DNA of 64,000 bases, taken from Rhizobium oryziradicis. Lineage in GTDB: Bacteria; Pseudomonadota; Alphaproteobacteria; Rhizobiales; Rhizobiaceae. Both the position numbers and the translations under genes were made by a program. The notes under the pieces are model-generated. The model did no database searches and had not been told where the DNA came from. It saw only the letters and a list, made by a program, of their open reading frames with translations. The stretch spans positions 362 to 64,361 of the forward strand of contig NZ_MKIM01000032.1 of the NCBI RefSeq assembly GCF_001939045.1. The letters run 5' to 3'. Shown here one piece after another: positions 7,670-18,500 of this stretch. Within the stretch, counting starts at the first letter, position 1, and each line of letters opens with the position of its first letter.

Positions 7670-9844
7670 ATGAGTGCGAACGACATGAAATCGGCCGGAA
7701 AATGTCCGGTTATGCACGGCGGCAATACCGCGACCTCCGCGTCGAATACGGATTGGTGGCCGAACGCTCTCAATCTCGATATTTTGCATCAACATGATAC
7801 CAAGACCAATCCCTTTGGCAAAGACTTCAACTACCGCGAAGCCCTCAAGACGCTTGATGTTGATGCCTTGAAAGCCGACATGCATGCCTTGATGAAAGAC
7901 AGTCAGGAATGGTGGCCTGCCGACTGGGGTCACTATGGTGGCTTGATGATCCGTATGGCATGGCACTCGGCTGGTTCCTACCGCCTGGCCGATGGTCGTG
8001 GCGGCGGCGGCACCGGCAACCAGCGCTTTGCCCCGCTCAACTCCTGGCCAGACAACGTCAGCCTTGATAAGGCCCGCCGCCTGTTGTGGCCGATCAAGAA
8101 GAAGTACGGCAACAAGATCTCCTGGGCCGACCTGATGATTCTTGCAGGCACGATTGCCTATGAATCCATGGGTTTGAAAACCTTCGGCTTCTCCTTTGGC
8201 CGCGAAGACATCTGGGCACCGGAAAAGGACGTTTACTGGGGTGCCGAAAAGCAATGGCTTGCCCCAAGTGACGAGCGCTATGATGATGTGAGCAATCCAG
8301 CCACCATGGAAAATCCGCTCGCCGCCGTGCAAATGGGTCTGATCTACGTCAATCCTGAAGGCGTGAACGGCACCCCCGATCCGTTGAAAACAGCGGCTCA
8401 GGTGCGCGAAACCTTTGCCCGCATGGCCATGAACGACGAAGAAACCGTGGCCTTGACCGCTGGCGGCCATACCGTTGGCAAGGCCCATGGCAATGGCAAT
8501 GCAAGCCTGCTTGGCCCAGAGCCAGAGGCTGCCGATGTCGACATGCAGGGTCTTGGCTGGGCCAACCCGAACCAGACCGGCAAGGGTCGCTACACGGTCA
8601 CCAGCGGCATTGAAGGTGCTTGGACAACCCATCCAACCCAGTGGGACAACGGCTATTTCTATCTGCTGTTCACCTATGAGTGGGAGTTGAAAAAGAGCCC
8701 GGCTGGTGCGCACCAGTGGGAGCCGATCAACATCAAGGAAGAAGACAAGCCGGTTGATGTGGAAGATCCTTCGATCCGCTACAACCCCATCATGACCGAT
8801 GCCGATATGGCCATGAAGATGGACCCGGCCTACCGCGCCATTTCCGAGCGCTTTTATAAAGATCCGGCCTATTTCTCGGATGTGTTTGCCCGCGCCTGGT
8901 TCAAGCTGACCCACCGCGACATGGGGCCAAAGCCGCGCTATTTCGGCCCGGATGTTCCTTCGGAAGATCTGATCTGGCAGGACCCAATTCCTGCTGGCAA
9001 GACAGATTACGATGTGGACGCCCTCAAGGCCAAGATCGCAGCCTCTGGCCTGTCGATCAGCGAGATGGTGTCAACCGCCTGGGACAGCGCCCGCACATTC
9101 CGCGGCTCTGATATGCGCGGCGGTGCCAATGGTGCCCGCATTCGTCTGGCTCCGCAAAAGGATTGGGAGGGCAATGAGCCACAGCGTCTGGCAAAGGTTC
9201 TGTCCGTGCTGGAACCCCTTGCCGCGCAAAGCGGTGCAAGCATTGCCGATGTGATCGTGCTGGCCGGTACCGTGGGCGTTGAACAGGCTGCCAAGGCTGC
9301 GGGCTTTGACGTGAAGGTGCCTTTCGCCCCCGGTCGTGGTGATGCAACAGATGCCCAGACCGATGCGGACTCCTTCTCGGTGCTGGAGCCGCTGCATGAT
9401 GGCTATCGCAATTGGGTCAAGAAAGACTACGCTGTCAGCGTTGAAGAACTGATGCTGGATCGCACCCAGTTGATGGGTCTGACAGCGGCTGAAATGACCG
9501 CTCTCGTCGGCGGCATGCGCATGCTGGGCACCAATTATGGTGGCACAAAGCATGGTGTTTTCACCTCCCAGGAAGGTGCCCTCACCACCGACTTCTTTGT
9601 GAACCTGACGGACATGGCCAATACATGGAAGCAGATCAGCAAGAATATTTACGAAATCCGCGATCGTAAAACCGGTGCAGCCAAGTGGACAGCAACCCGC
9701 ATGGATCTGGTGTTTGGATCAAACTCGATCCTGCGCTCCTACGCCGAAGTCTATGCGCAGGACGATAATAAAGAGAAGTTCGTTCACGACTTCATCAAAG
9801 CCTGGACAAAGGTAATGAACGCCGATCGCTTCGATCTGGTTTAA
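7670..9844 (+). CDS. katG: Catalase-peroxidase KatG
   Basis: Bifunctional haem enzyme that removes hydrogen peroxide by catalase and peroxidase activity. The distal-site residues R95, W98 and H99 are seen in IRMAWHSAGSYR, and the proximal haem ligand His in LTAGGHTVGKAHG. Two peroxidase-like halves are present, as usual. The length of 724 residues matches the family. The ATG at 7670 (MSANDMKS) has GGAG eight bases upstream; an upstream TTG in frame is not needed. OxyR is divergent, and a strong terminator follows at 9883-9924. Confidence 0.97.
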   Translation: MSANDMKSAGKCPVMHGGNTATSASNTDWWPNALNLDILHQHDTKTNPFGKDFNYREALKTLDVDALKADMHALMKDSQEWWPADWGHYGGLMIRMAWHSAGSYRLADGRGGGGTGNQRFAPLNSWPDNVSLDKARRLLWPIKKKYGNKISWADLMILAGTIAYESMGLKTFGFSFGREDIWAPEKDVYWGAEKQWLAPSDERYDDVSNPATMENPLAAVQMGLIYVNPEGVNGTPDPLKTAAQVRETFARMAMNDEETVALTAGGHTVGKAHGNGNASLLGPEPEAADVDMQGLGWANPNQTGKGRYTVTSGIEGAWTTHPTQWDNGYFYLLFTYEWELKKSPAGAHQWEPINIKEEDKPVDVEDPSIRYNPIMTDADMAMKMDPAYRAISERFYKDPAYFSDVFARAWFKLTHRDMGPKPRYFGPDVPSEDLIWQDPIPAGKTDYDVDALKAKIAASGLSISEMVSTAWDSARTFRGSDMRGGANGARIRLAPQKDWEGNEPQRLAKVLSVLEPLAAQSGASIADVIVLAGTVGVEQAAKAAGFDVKVPFAPGRGDATDAQTDADSFSVLEPLHDGYRNWVKKDYAVSVEELMLDRTQLMGLTAAEMTALVGGMRMLGTNYGGTKHGVFTSQEGALTTDFFVNLTDMANTWKQISKNIYEIRDRKTGAAKWTATRMDLVFGSNSILRSYAEVYAQDDNKEKFVHDFIKAWTKVMNADRFDLV

Positions 9845-9882
9845 TCGCCCTTGGTGTTTGCTCGAGTGCCGCCGCCTTGAGC

Positions 9883-9924
9883 AGCCCCTGCATGCTGGTG
9901 ATCCAGCATGCAGGGGCTTTTTTT
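9883..9924 (+). terminator. Rho-independent terminator of katG
   Basis: A perfect 16-bp stem, AGCCCCTGCATGCTGG (9883-9898) with its complement (9903-9918), has a 4-nt loop and runs into seven Ts. Confidence 0.92.
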
Positions 9925-10024
9925 GTCGTGAAACAGATGGATGGCCGACCACGTCCATTATGCATATTGAAATCAGCCACTCCGAGAACCAGATAGCTTA
10001 GAAGGCTGCGGTGGAGGAGGAAAC

Positions 10025-11155
10025 ATGAGGCGGATATCGACAACACTCTTTTGTCTAGCGTTGATCGGCTCTGCAAACGCGCAGAGCATCAATGCCGGTG
10101 ACAGCCCGGTATCTCCCACCAAGCCCTTTATTGCCAAAGAGGTTGCGCGCTTCAACACGCCATGGGCAATTGCCGTCTTGCCGGATGCGCAGATGCTGAT
10201 CACCGAAAAGCCGGGAAAGATCTTCCTTGTGGACCCCAACGGCCATAAAACGCCCGTGTCAAACGTGCCAGCCGTTGCCGCAGAAGGCCAAAACGGGCTG
10301 CTGGACATTGCGGTATCGCCCGGCTTTGCAACCAGCCGCGACATCTATTTCACCTATTCCGAGCCGGGCGCATCGGGCAGCAGCCTTGTTTTGTCGCGCG
10401 CAAAACTTGTGACATCAAAAGATAAGGCAGCACTGGAAAACAAGCAGATCATCTGGCGGCAAACGCCCGCCGGTGGCGGCGGACAGTCTGGCGGTATCAT
10501 TGCCTTTGATCCCAATGGAAAGCAGCTCTATCTCACCGTGGGCGACCGTATGCGCCCTGAGACAGCGCAAGACCCCGATCAGGCGCGCGGAAAACTGCTT
10601 CGGCTTAATCTCGATGGCTCAATCCCGGCGGATAATCCCCACGCGGATAAGGGTGGTGTGCGCGGCGAAACCTTCACAACCGGCCATCGCAACCCCTATG
10701 GTTTAGCCTTTGCGCCCGATGGCAAATTGTGGCTGCATGAGATGGGACCGCGTGGTGGCGATGAGCTTAATCTGATCAAGGCTGACGGCAATTACGGCTG
10801 GCCGCTGGTCTCAAATGGCGACAATTACAGCGGCAAACCCATCCCGCGCCATTCCACCCGGCCAGAGTTTATCGCGCCTGCCCTTTATTGGACGCCGGTG
10901 ATTGCGCCTGCAGGGCTTGTTTTCTATCAGGGTGACATGTTTCCAAAGTGGAGCGACTCGGCGCTGATTGGCGGCCTTGCCGCAACCGCCCTGGTGCGGG
11001 TGAGCTTTGACGCCAAAGGAAATGCCCGCGAGGCGGACCGCTGGGACATGGAGGCGCGCATCCGCGATGTGGCTGTCGCGCCTGACGGTGCGGTGTGGCT
11101 GATCGAAGATGACAGCGATGGCCGCCTGTGGCGTCTGACACCGCGAAAGATGTAA
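10025..11155 (+). CDS. Periplasmic PQQ-type sugar dehydrogenase
   Basis: Member of the soluble aldose sugar dehydrogenase family (GDH-B/YliI type), which oxidises sugars with PQQ in the periplasm. A signal peptide is visible with cleavage after SANA (residue 19). The beta-propeller motifs GLLDIAVSPGF and TGHRNPYGLAF are characteristic, as are the LHEMGPRGGDELN and NYGWPLVSNG blocks. The length of 376 residues is normal. GGAGGAGG precedes the ATG. It stands alone between katG and the convergent sugar-ABC ATPase gene. The substrate cannot be told from sequence. PQQ synthesis genes are not in the window. Confidence 0.88.
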   Translation: MRRISTTLFCLALIGSANAQSINAGDSPVSPTKPFIAKEVARFNTPWAIAVLPDAQMLITEKPGKIFLVDPNGHKTPVSNVPAVAAEGQNGLLDIAVSPGFATSRDIYFTYSEPGASGSSLVLSRAKLVTSKDKAALENKQIIWRQTPAGGGGQSGGIIAFDPNGKQLYLTVGDRMRPETAQDPDQARGKLLRLNLDGSIPADNPHADKGGVRGETFTTGHRNPYGLAFAPDGKLWLHEMGPRGGDELNLIKADGNYGWPLVSNGDNYSGKPIPRHSTRPEFIAPALYWTPVIAPAGLVFYQGDMFPKWSDSALIGGLAATALVRVSFDAKGNAREADRWDMEARIRDVAVAPDGAVWLIEDDSDGRLWRLTPRKM

Positions 11156-11173
11156 ACGCCAAGCCTTATCGCC

Positions 11174-12175
11174 CTACCTCAGGGCGTGGCCAGTCTCATC
11201 AAAGCGATGGAGGCACCCCTCCATGGGCTTGACGCGAACGGTGTCACCAATCTTCGGCTCATAGCTGCCACTGGTGCGGACTTGCAATTTTCCGTAGATG
11301 CCGCAATCCATGGTGATGAATGTATCACTGCCAAGGCATTCGGCAACGGTGACAGTGCCGCGCCAGGCATCGTCATCCTCTGACAGCACAAAATGTTCAG
11401 GCCGCACACCAATGGTGGTCGCGTTGTAGTGAGAGGCCGCCTCGCCCGACACAAGATTCATTTGCGGTGAGCCAATGAAGGCGGCCACAAACAGATTGGC
11501 CGGCCGATGATAAAGTTCCAGCGGCGTGCCGAGCTGTTCCAGAACACCCTTGTTGAAAACCGCAATCTTGTCGGCCATGGTCATGGCTTCCACCTGATCA
11601 TGGGTGACGTAAATGGTGGTTGCGTTCAGTCTTTTTTGCAAATCGCGAATTTCAGAACGCATTTGCACCCGCAATTTTGCATCAAGATTGGAAAGCGGCT
11701 CATCAAACAAAAAAACCTTGGGATCGCGCACAATGGCGCGGCCCATGGCCACCCGCTGGCGCTGCCCACCGGAAAGAGCGGCGGGCTTGCGGGCCAGATA
11801 GGGTTCCAGCCCCAGAACGTCAGAGGCTTGCGCAACACGGGCCTTGATGTCGTCCGCCGAATGGCCTGCCAATTTCAAGGCAAAGCCCATGTTCTCGGCA
11901 ACCGTCATATGCGGATAGAGCGCATAATTTTGAAAGACCATGGCAATGTCGCGCTCACGCGGGCTCAAATCGTTGACGCACACGTCATCGATAAAAATAT
12001 CGCCACCCGACACCTCCTCAAGGCCCGCCAGCATGCGCAGAAATGTGGATTTTCCACAGCCAGATGGTCCCACCAGCGCCAGAAACTCGCCATCACCGAC
12101 AGCGAGATCCACACCATGGATCACCTGTAAAGCCCCATAGGATTTGCGTAAATTCTCAATGCGCACCACAGCCAT
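11174..12175 (-). CDS. Sugar ABC transporter ATP-binding protein (UgpC/MalK type)
   Basis: ATPase of a carbohydrate importer. Walker A GPSGCGKST, signature LSGGQRQRVAMGRA, Walker B FLFDEPLSNLD and the H-loop YVTHDQVEAM are all present, followed by a C-terminal OB-type regulatory domain. The 333-aa product starts at 12175 (MAVVRIENL), chosen because GGGAGGA precedes it and it gives the family N-terminus. It is divergent from the binding-protein and permease genes at 12372-15495, which lack their own ATPase, so it most likely serves them. Confidence 0.92.
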   Translation of the reverse strand: MAVVRIENLRKSYGALQVIHGVDLAVGDGEFLALVGPSGCGKSTFLRMLAGLEEVSGGDIFIDDVCVNDLSPRERDIAMVFQNYALYPHMTVAENMGFALKLAGHSADDIKARVAQASDVLGLEPYLARKPAALSGGQRQRVAMGRAIVRDPKVFLFDEPLSNLDAKLRVQMRSEIRDLQKRLNATTIYVTHDQVEAMTMADKIAVFNKGVLEQLGTPLELYHRPANLFVAAFIGSPQMNLVSGEAASHYNATTIGVRPEHFVLSEDDDAWRGTVTVAECLGSDTFITMDCGIYGKLQVRTSGSYEPKIGDTVRVKPMEGCLHRFDETGHALR

Positions 12176-12371
12176 GATTTCCTCCCAGACAAAATGCTTG
12201 ACGCAAAACAAAAGTGATTTAATCTATTTATTGCGCGATGGGAAGATGTCTGCCGGAGGAGAGAGCAGACACCCGATAACCGCACGGAGCGGGTGTTGCC
12301 CTGTGGTTGAGCGCCCGCAATTGAGGGTTTCACGCATGGCATGCAGGGCCTTGCGATCTTGGGAGGAAGAG

Positions 12372-13667
12372 ATGAAAAACAACACGCATGCTTTGGCGCT
12401 GGCGGCACTGATGATTGCCCCCACCGTTGCGAATGCCAGTGACATGATCACCGGCGACACGGTTGGACCGGCTGACGCCGCCAATAAAATGACATTTCGC
12501 ATGACCACCGATGGCCCGCGCAACAATGATCCCGTGGTGGCGGAAGGCTATGGCAAGCTGTTTAACCAGTTTATTGCCAAGCATCCCGGCTGGCGCATTG
12601 AATTGCAGATGATGTCGGGCGATATTGGCCAGGAACAGGCCAGATTGGTCGAGCAGGCCAAATCCGGCAATGCGCCCGATTGCGCCGCCGTCGATTCCTT
12701 TGTGTTGCCGCTGTTCAAAAAGGCTGGCGTGCTGAAATCCTTCTCGCCCTATTTCACCAAGGAAGAAATTGCCCAACTCTTCCCCTATGTCCGTGAAGGC
12801 ATCACCGGAACGGACGGACAAATTTATGCCTGGTGGTGGTCCACCGATCTGCGTGTGCTTTATCGCAACAAAGAGATCATTCCCGATGCGCCGCAGACCT
12901 GGGATGAAACCAAGGCTGCCGCTTTGCAATCGGTCAAGCAAGGCATGGAGGGCATTCTCTTCAACGGCTCGCGCTATGAAGGCACCACCTTTGATTGGCT
13001 GGCCAATTTCTGGGCGCAAGGCGGCAAGCTGGTGGATGATGCCGGCAAGCCCATCTTTGGCGAAGGGGCAGAGCGCGAAAAATTCGTCAAGGCGGTCAAT
13101 TACTATCGCGATCTGGTGAAATCCGGTGCGGCCCCCAAGCGGGTTGCCACCATTGGCAATTATGACGATTTCAATGCCGCAGCGGCAGCGGGCACAACGG
13201 CGCTGTTTGTTGGTGGCAATTGGCAATATGCGCAGCTGCAATCGGCATTGGAGCCGGAAGAGCTGGCGAAATGGACCTTCTCGCCCCTGCCCGGCCCCAC
13301 CAAGGATCAGCGCTCGACCGGCACCGGCGGCTGGACAGTTGCCTCTTTTGCATCCGATCCTGCCAAGGTGAAAATGTGCGCCGATCTGGCCCGCGAGGTG
13401 TATATGGGGCCAGCCAATGAGGTTCAGGGGCAATTGCCCACCCGCGCCGATCTCTATGACAAGTACAAGATCTTCTCCTCTGACATCAACAAAGCCTTTT
13501 CTGAAGCTTTGAAAGTGGGCCAGGCCCGGCCCGGTGCACCGATCTATCCTGAAATTTCCAATCAGATTCAAATCATGATGGGCAAGGTGTTGACGGGCAC
13601 GCAAGACACGGATGCCGCCGTGGATGAAGCCTTCAAGGCCTCACTTGCCGCTTACAAACGCCAGTGA
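12372..13667 (+). CDS. Sugar ABC transporter substrate-binding protein
   Basis: Extracellular solute-binding protein of the family 1 (MalE-like) group. A signal peptide ends at TVANA (residue 22). The ATG at 12372 follows GGGAGGAAGAG; the open frame extends further upstream but without signal-peptide character. The mature protein of about 410 residues is the usual size. Downstream permeases, an alpha-mannosidase and a ROK regulator suggest the ligand is a mannose-containing oligosaccharide (inference from context). A hairpin after the stop at 13680-13703 may lower read-through into the permeases. Confidence 0.9.
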   Translation: MKNNTHALALAALMIAPTVANASDMITGDTVGPADAANKMTFRMTTDGPRNNDPVVAEGYGKLFNQFIAKHPGWRIELQMMSGDIGQEQARLVEQAKSGNAPDCAAVDSFVLPLFKKAGVLKSFSPYFTKEEIAQLFPYVREGITGTDGQIYAWWWSTDLRVLYRNKEIIPDAPQTWDETKAAALQSVKQGMEGILFNGSRYEGTTFDWLANFWAQGGKLVDDAGKPIFGEGAEREKFVKAVNYYRDLVKSGAAPKRVATIGNYDDFNAAAAAGTTALFVGGNWQYAQLQSALEPEELAKWTFSPLPGPTKDQRSTGTGGWTVASFASDPAKVKMCADLAREVYMGPANEVQGQLPTRADLYDKYKIFSSDINKAFSEALKVGQARPGAPIYPEISNQIQIMMGKVLTGTQDTDAAVDEAFKASLAAYKRQ

Positions 13668-13679
13668 ATGCCGTTTGAG

Positions 13680-13710
13680 GCTGCGGAGCCATGGCTCCGC
13701 AGCACTTTTA
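13680..13710 (+). terminator. Hairpin attenuator after the binding-protein gene
   Basis: GCTGCGGAGCC pairs perfectly with GGCTCCGCAGC around an AT loop (13680-13703), then ACTTTTATT. Inside a binding-protein/permease operon such a stem usually acts as partial terminator or mRNA stabiliser, giving more binding protein than permease. Confidence 0.65.
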
Positions 13711-13732
13711 TTGACCTCAGAAGGTGTAATCC

Positions 13733-14656
13733 ATGACAACCATCAGCGTGCAGGCTGGCAAAACGCCGGGCATGGCCCGAAGCCGCCACCGACCAAAGGT
13801 CGCCCCCTGGCTTATGCCGCTCATTCTGGTGCTGGGCGTTTTCTATCTCTATCCGGTGCTGGATGTGCTGCGGCTGGCCTTCACCCACGCTACCTTGCTG
13901 GGTGATGAGGGCGGCTACACGGTCTCAACCCTGATCAACACGCTGACCCGCGCAGAAATTCCGCAAATTCTGTGGGTGACGCTGACCTTCACGGCGGGTT
14001 CCGTTCTGGCGCAACAGCTGTTTGGACTGGTGATTGCGCTGGTGGTGGTGCGGGCGGAAAAACGCAGGCTGTTTGGGGCCACGCTTTTGCGCACCACAGC
14101 CCTTATTGCCTGGGTGGTGCCGGGCATTGCGGGTGGCATCATTTGGAAAATGCTGTTTAACGAAGCCCCGTTTGGCGGGCTAAATAGCCTGCTAAGATTG
14201 ATTGGTGCAGGCCCTGTGCAATGGCTGTCCGATCCGCATCTGGTGATGTGGTCGGTGGTTTTATCCAACGTGTGGCGCGGCACCGCCTTTTCCATGGTGG
14301 TGATGTATGCCGCCATCAAGGCCATTGATCCGGTGCTGTATGAGGCGTCAGCCGTCGATGGGGCGCGGGCAGATCAGCGGCTTCGCTACATCACCCTGCC
14401 GCAGTTGAAATCGGCCATTCTGGTCAATCTGATTTTGATCACCATCCAGACGCTCAACACCTTTGATGCCATCATTTCGCTGACCGGCGGCGGGCCGGGA
14501 CGCGCCACCGAAGTGCTGTCGCTCTATACGTTCAATGTGGTGTTTCGCAATTATGATCTGGCGGCGGGTGCGGCGCTGTCCATCCTCATGCTGATCATCT
14601 CGCTGGGGCTTGCCTTGATCTATGCCGCCTTTTTGCCAAAAGGAGACGACACATGA
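13733..14656 (+). CDS. Sugar ABC transporter permease (MalF type)
   Basis: First inner-membrane permease of the carbohydrate importer. It has 307 residues with about six hydrophobic segments, and the EAA loop reads YEASAVDGARADQRLRYITLP. The start MTTISVQAGKTPG gives a soluble N-terminus before the first segment LMPLILVLGVFYLYPVLDVL. It follows the binding-protein gene and overlaps the next permease by 4 bp (ATGA). Confidence 0.92.
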   Translation: MTTISVQAGKTPGMARSRHRPKVAPWLMPLILVLGVFYLYPVLDVLRLAFTHATLLGDEGGYTVSTLINTLTRAEIPQILWVTLTFTAGSVLAQQLFGLVIALVVVRAEKRRLFGATLLRTTALIAWVVPGIAGGIIWKMLFNEAPFGGLNSLLRLIGAGPVQWLSDPHLVMWSVVLSNVWRGTAFSMVVMYAAIKAIDPVLYEASAVDGARADQRLRYITLPQLKSAILVNLILITIQTLNTFDAIISLTGGGPGRATEVLSLYTFNVVFRNYDLAAGAALSILMLIISLGLALIYAAFLPKGDDT

Positions 14657-15495
14657 AGGCGCGCACGAGTGAACGTCTTGGTGACGCATTGAGCTATCTT
14701 TTCATGCTCGTCACCTTCGCCTTTTTTGCGTGGCCCCTGCTGTGGCTTTTGTCTTTGGCGCTTCGCACCCGCAAGGAAGTGTTTCTCGGCGTCAGCCGTT
14801 TCATTCCCAAAGCGCCAACCTTGGATAATTTCGCGATGATCCTGTCGTCCGACAAGTTCATCTCATACCTTTGGAACGCCCTGAAGCTCTCCAGCCTGTC
14901 GGCGACGGGCTGTTTGATCGTCGCCCTGCCCGCCGCTTACGCATTTTCGCGTTTTCAGTTTAAAGGCAAGGGCTTTTGGATGATGGCGCTGCTCTCGGTG
15001 CAGATGATTTCGCCGCTGGTGATCATGGTGCCGCTCTATCGCTATATGGCGGCAATTGGCCTGCTGGACAGCCATTTTGGCACCACCATGGTCTATGTGG
15101 CGCTGGCCGTTCCGGTGTCCACCTGGATCTTGAAAGGGGCCATCGACGGCATTCCCAAAACGCTGGACGAAGCGGCAATGATGGACGGCTGCACCCGCTT
15201 TGGTGTGTTCATTCGTGTCATCTTACCGTTATCGACCCCCGGTATAGCCTCGGCCTTCATCATTGCCGTGATCAGCGGCTGGTCGCAATTTCTGGTGCCG
15301 TTCCTGCTGATCACCAAGGAATCGCTCACCCCGATTGGTGTCGGCATTTTTCAATATGCTGGCACCCAAAATGACTCCTCCATCCAACTTCTCGCGGCGG
15401 CCTGCCTTGTTTCGGTTGTGCCTGCCATTGTCGCCTTTCTCTCGCTCCAGCGCCTTATTCTCGGCGCGATGACCGCCGGAGCCGTGAAGGGCTGA
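14653..15495 (+). CDS. Sugar ABC transporter permease (MalG type)
   Basis: Second inner-membrane permease of the importer. It has 280 residues with about six membrane segments, and the EAA loop reads DEAAMMDGCTRFGVFIRVILP, the classical MalG-type coupling helix. The ATG overlaps the stop of the upstream permease. The alpha-mannosidase gene begins 33 bp after its stop, consistent with one transcript for uptake and hydrolysis. Confidence 0.92.
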   Translation: MKARTSERLGDALSYLFMLVTFAFFAWPLLWLLSLALRTRKEVFLGVSRFIPKAPTLDNFAMILSSDKFISYLWNALKLSSLSATGCLIVALPAAYAFSRFQFKGKGFWMMALLSVQMISPLVIMVPLYRYMAAIGLLDSHFGTTMVYVALAVPVSTWILKGAIDGIPKTLDEAAMMDGCTRFGVFIRVILPLSTPGIASAFIIAVISGWSQFLVPFLLITKESLTPIGVGIFQYAGTQNDSSIQLLAAACLVSVVPAIVAFLSLQRLILGAMTAGAVKG

Positions 15496-15528
15496 GCCAA
15501 CCGTGTTGAAAGACTTTAGGAATCCATC

Positions 15529-18500
15529 ATGAGCCTGACCTACACTCAACGTCTTGAGCGGATTGAAGTCCGCAATGCCGAATTTCAGTTCTGGCGCGCC
15601 CGCAAAACCGTGGCCGTGGAAGGCTGGAGCTTCGACGGCCAACCCATTGCCGTGGGTGAGGCCTGGCCGCACAAGAACCCGCCGATTGGTTTTACCGCTG
15701 ACGTCACTGTGCCCGAAGGCTGGCCGCTGGCAGACACCTATCTTTATCTCAACCTCGGCGGCGAAAGCCTTTTGAGCATCACGGCTGCGGATGGCAGCAC
15801 CAAGCGTTATGGGCTTGACCCCTATCACCGCGAGTTTTTAGCCCCGTCACAGAGCTTCTCGCTGCAAGCGCAATCGGTTCCGCGCCTGCCATTTGGTGAG
15901 CCGGTGCGCGCACCCAAGCTGGAGCGCTCGGAATTGTTCTGGATTGACCGTTCCGTCGATCGCATGTGGCTGTTGATGCGCCAGATTGCTGAAGCGCTCC
16001 GGGTGCTGGAAGGCCATGATGTTGTACCCTATCTGCTGGATGCGGCAGAGCAGGCCTTTTATGCTATTGATTGGCCATCGGCGACGGCGGATTATGTAGC
16101 GCGCACGGCACCTGCGGTGATGCAGCAAAAGATCTGGCAATTGCCAGAACTGAAGGCCAATCCCGAAGGCTTGACCGACGTCCAGCGCGCCAAGCTGGAT
16201 CAGGCCTATGATGCGCTCATTGCTCGCCTTAGCGAATTGCGTGAACGTTTCCCCCCACAGGGCAAAGTGGCGCTGACCGGCCACGCCCATATCGATCTGT
16301 GCTGGCTGTGGCCTTATGACGAGACCCGCCGCAAAATGCGCCGCACGTTTCATACGGCGCTGTCGATCATGGAAACCTCCAAGGATTTCCGCTTCAACCA
16401 ATCCACCGCCCATTATTATTGGCAGTTGGAAGAGGATGATCCTGAACTTCTGGGCAAGATCGTGGATCGCGCCAAAGACGGCCAGTGGGAAACACTGGGC
16501 GGCATGTGGATTGAACCAGACACGAATATGCCGACGGGTGAAAGCCTGACGCGGCAAGTTCTCTACGGCCAGCGCTATTTTGAAAAGCGGTTTGGCACGC
16601 GCCACAGCGTGTGCTGGCTGCCCGATTGCTTTGGTTTTGCCGGTGCCCTGCCGCAGCTTCTCAAGCAGGGCGGCATGAAAAGCTTCTTCACCATCAAGGT
16701 CAATTGGTCCGAGAGCAACCATATTCCCAATGATCTGTTCTGGTGGGAAGGGCTGGATGGCAGCCGGGTGCTGGCGCATTCGTTTGACAATCCGATGGAA
16801 GGCTATAACGGCTTTGTGCGGCCCGATTGCATCACGCCCACATGGAAAAACTATCGCCAGAAAGACCGCCACGACACCACCCTGCTCTGCGTTGGCTATG
16901 GCGATGGCGGCGGCGGCCCAAGCCCGGAAATGGTGGTGCGCGAAGAACAGCTTCGGGTGTTCCCGGCCATCCCCGAAGCCCGCTGGATGCGCGTGCATGA
17001 CTTCTTTGAAGATGCGCATACAATGGCTAAAACCATGCCGGTCTCGGTGTGGAAAGGCGAGATTTATCTCGAACTGCACCGCGCCACGCTGACCACGCAA
17101 AGTGCCATTAAAAAACTGCACCGCAAGGCCGAGCGCAGCCTGATCACCGCTGAAACGCTGGCATCTCTTGGCCATCTTCTGGGGGCCGCGCAGCCACGCT
17201 CGCTAGAGCCGGAATGGCGGGTGGTGTTGAAAAATGAATTCCACGACATTTTGCCTGGCTCTTCGATTGCGGAAGTGTATGTGGATGCGAAAACCGAGCT
17301 GGAACAGGTGCTTGAAGACGGTGCAACGGCACAGAAAGCGGCCATTGATGCCATTCTGGCGCAATTGCCTGACGGTGATGATGGTGCTGTGCTGGTAATC
17401 AACCCAACCCTCAGCCCGCGTCCCATCCGTCTGACCGTGAAGGATGACAGCATTGCGGCTGACGGCATGGTGCCAGCCTTGGGTGTGAGCGTATTGCCGG
17501 CAAGCGCCCTTGCCCCAAAAGCGGGCCTGAAAGCCACCGACAGGATGTTGGAAAATGACATTCTCAAGGTGACATTAGCCGATGACGGCTCGATTGCCTC
17601 CATCATCCACAAGCCGTCTGGCCGCGAGGCGGTTGAGGGTGGTGCCAACCGGCTGTTTGCCTATACCGCCGATAAGCCCCGCAATTGGGATGCCTGGGAT
17701 GTGGAAGAGGATTACGGCCAAAAAGCCGAGGAATTGAGCGGGTTTGACTCGATTGAGCTGGTTGAAAACACCGCCCATGTTGCATCCATTTGCATCAAAC
17801 GCAGCTTCCGCGATTCCACCATTGTGCAGACCTTGAGTCTTGCCGCCAACGCCCGCCGTCTTGATATTTTCACCGAGATTGACTGGCACGAGCGCCGCGT
17901 CATGCTGCGCACGGAGAATGGTGTGGCTGTCAGCGCCAACCGTGCTACGTGTGAAGTGGCTTACGGCGTGGTGGAGCGTCCGACCCATTCCAACACCTCC
18001 TGGGATGAAGCGATGTTTGAGGCCCCAGCCCATCGGTTTATCGATCTGTCCGAGCCGGGCTTTGGGGTGGCGCTGCTGAATGACGCCAAATATGGCCATT
18101 CGGCCAGAGGCAATGTTCTGGGCCTGTCCCTGTTGCGCTCACCGATCTATCCTGATCCCATGGCCGATGAAGGCTATCAGAGCTTCACCTACGCGCTGAT
18201 GCCGCACGAAGGCCCGTGGTATGAAGGTCAGGTGCGCGAAGAGGCCGATGATCTCAACCAGCCGCTGATTGCAGTGCCTGTCACAGCCAAGGCTGTTGGC
18301 GAATATTGCCCGCTCAAGGCTTCAGGGCTTGATGTTACGCTCTCCGCCATCAAGCCTGCCGAGGATGGTGATGGTCTGATTGTGCGGGTCTATGAGCCAG
18401 CCGGTCGCCGGGGCGGTTTCCAGCTTACGCCGACCAATGGTTGGGCGGTCAGTGGTGCCCTCAGCATTCTGGAAGAGCCAATGGAGGCGGATGCTGCAAG

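Noticed and set aside
7655..8914. Long open frame (419 codons) opposite katG
   Set aside because: It is a mirror frame of a highly biased GC-rich gene, with a low-complexity mixture of His, Gly and Ile and no recognisable domain.
12330..13604. Long open frame opposite the sugar-binding protein gene
   Set aside because: The plus-strand gene has a signal peptide, ribosome site and operon context; the antisense frame has none.
15847..17175. Long open frame opposite the alpha-mannosidase gene
   Set aside because: Mirror frame of a certain GH38 gene with no motif or ribosome site.
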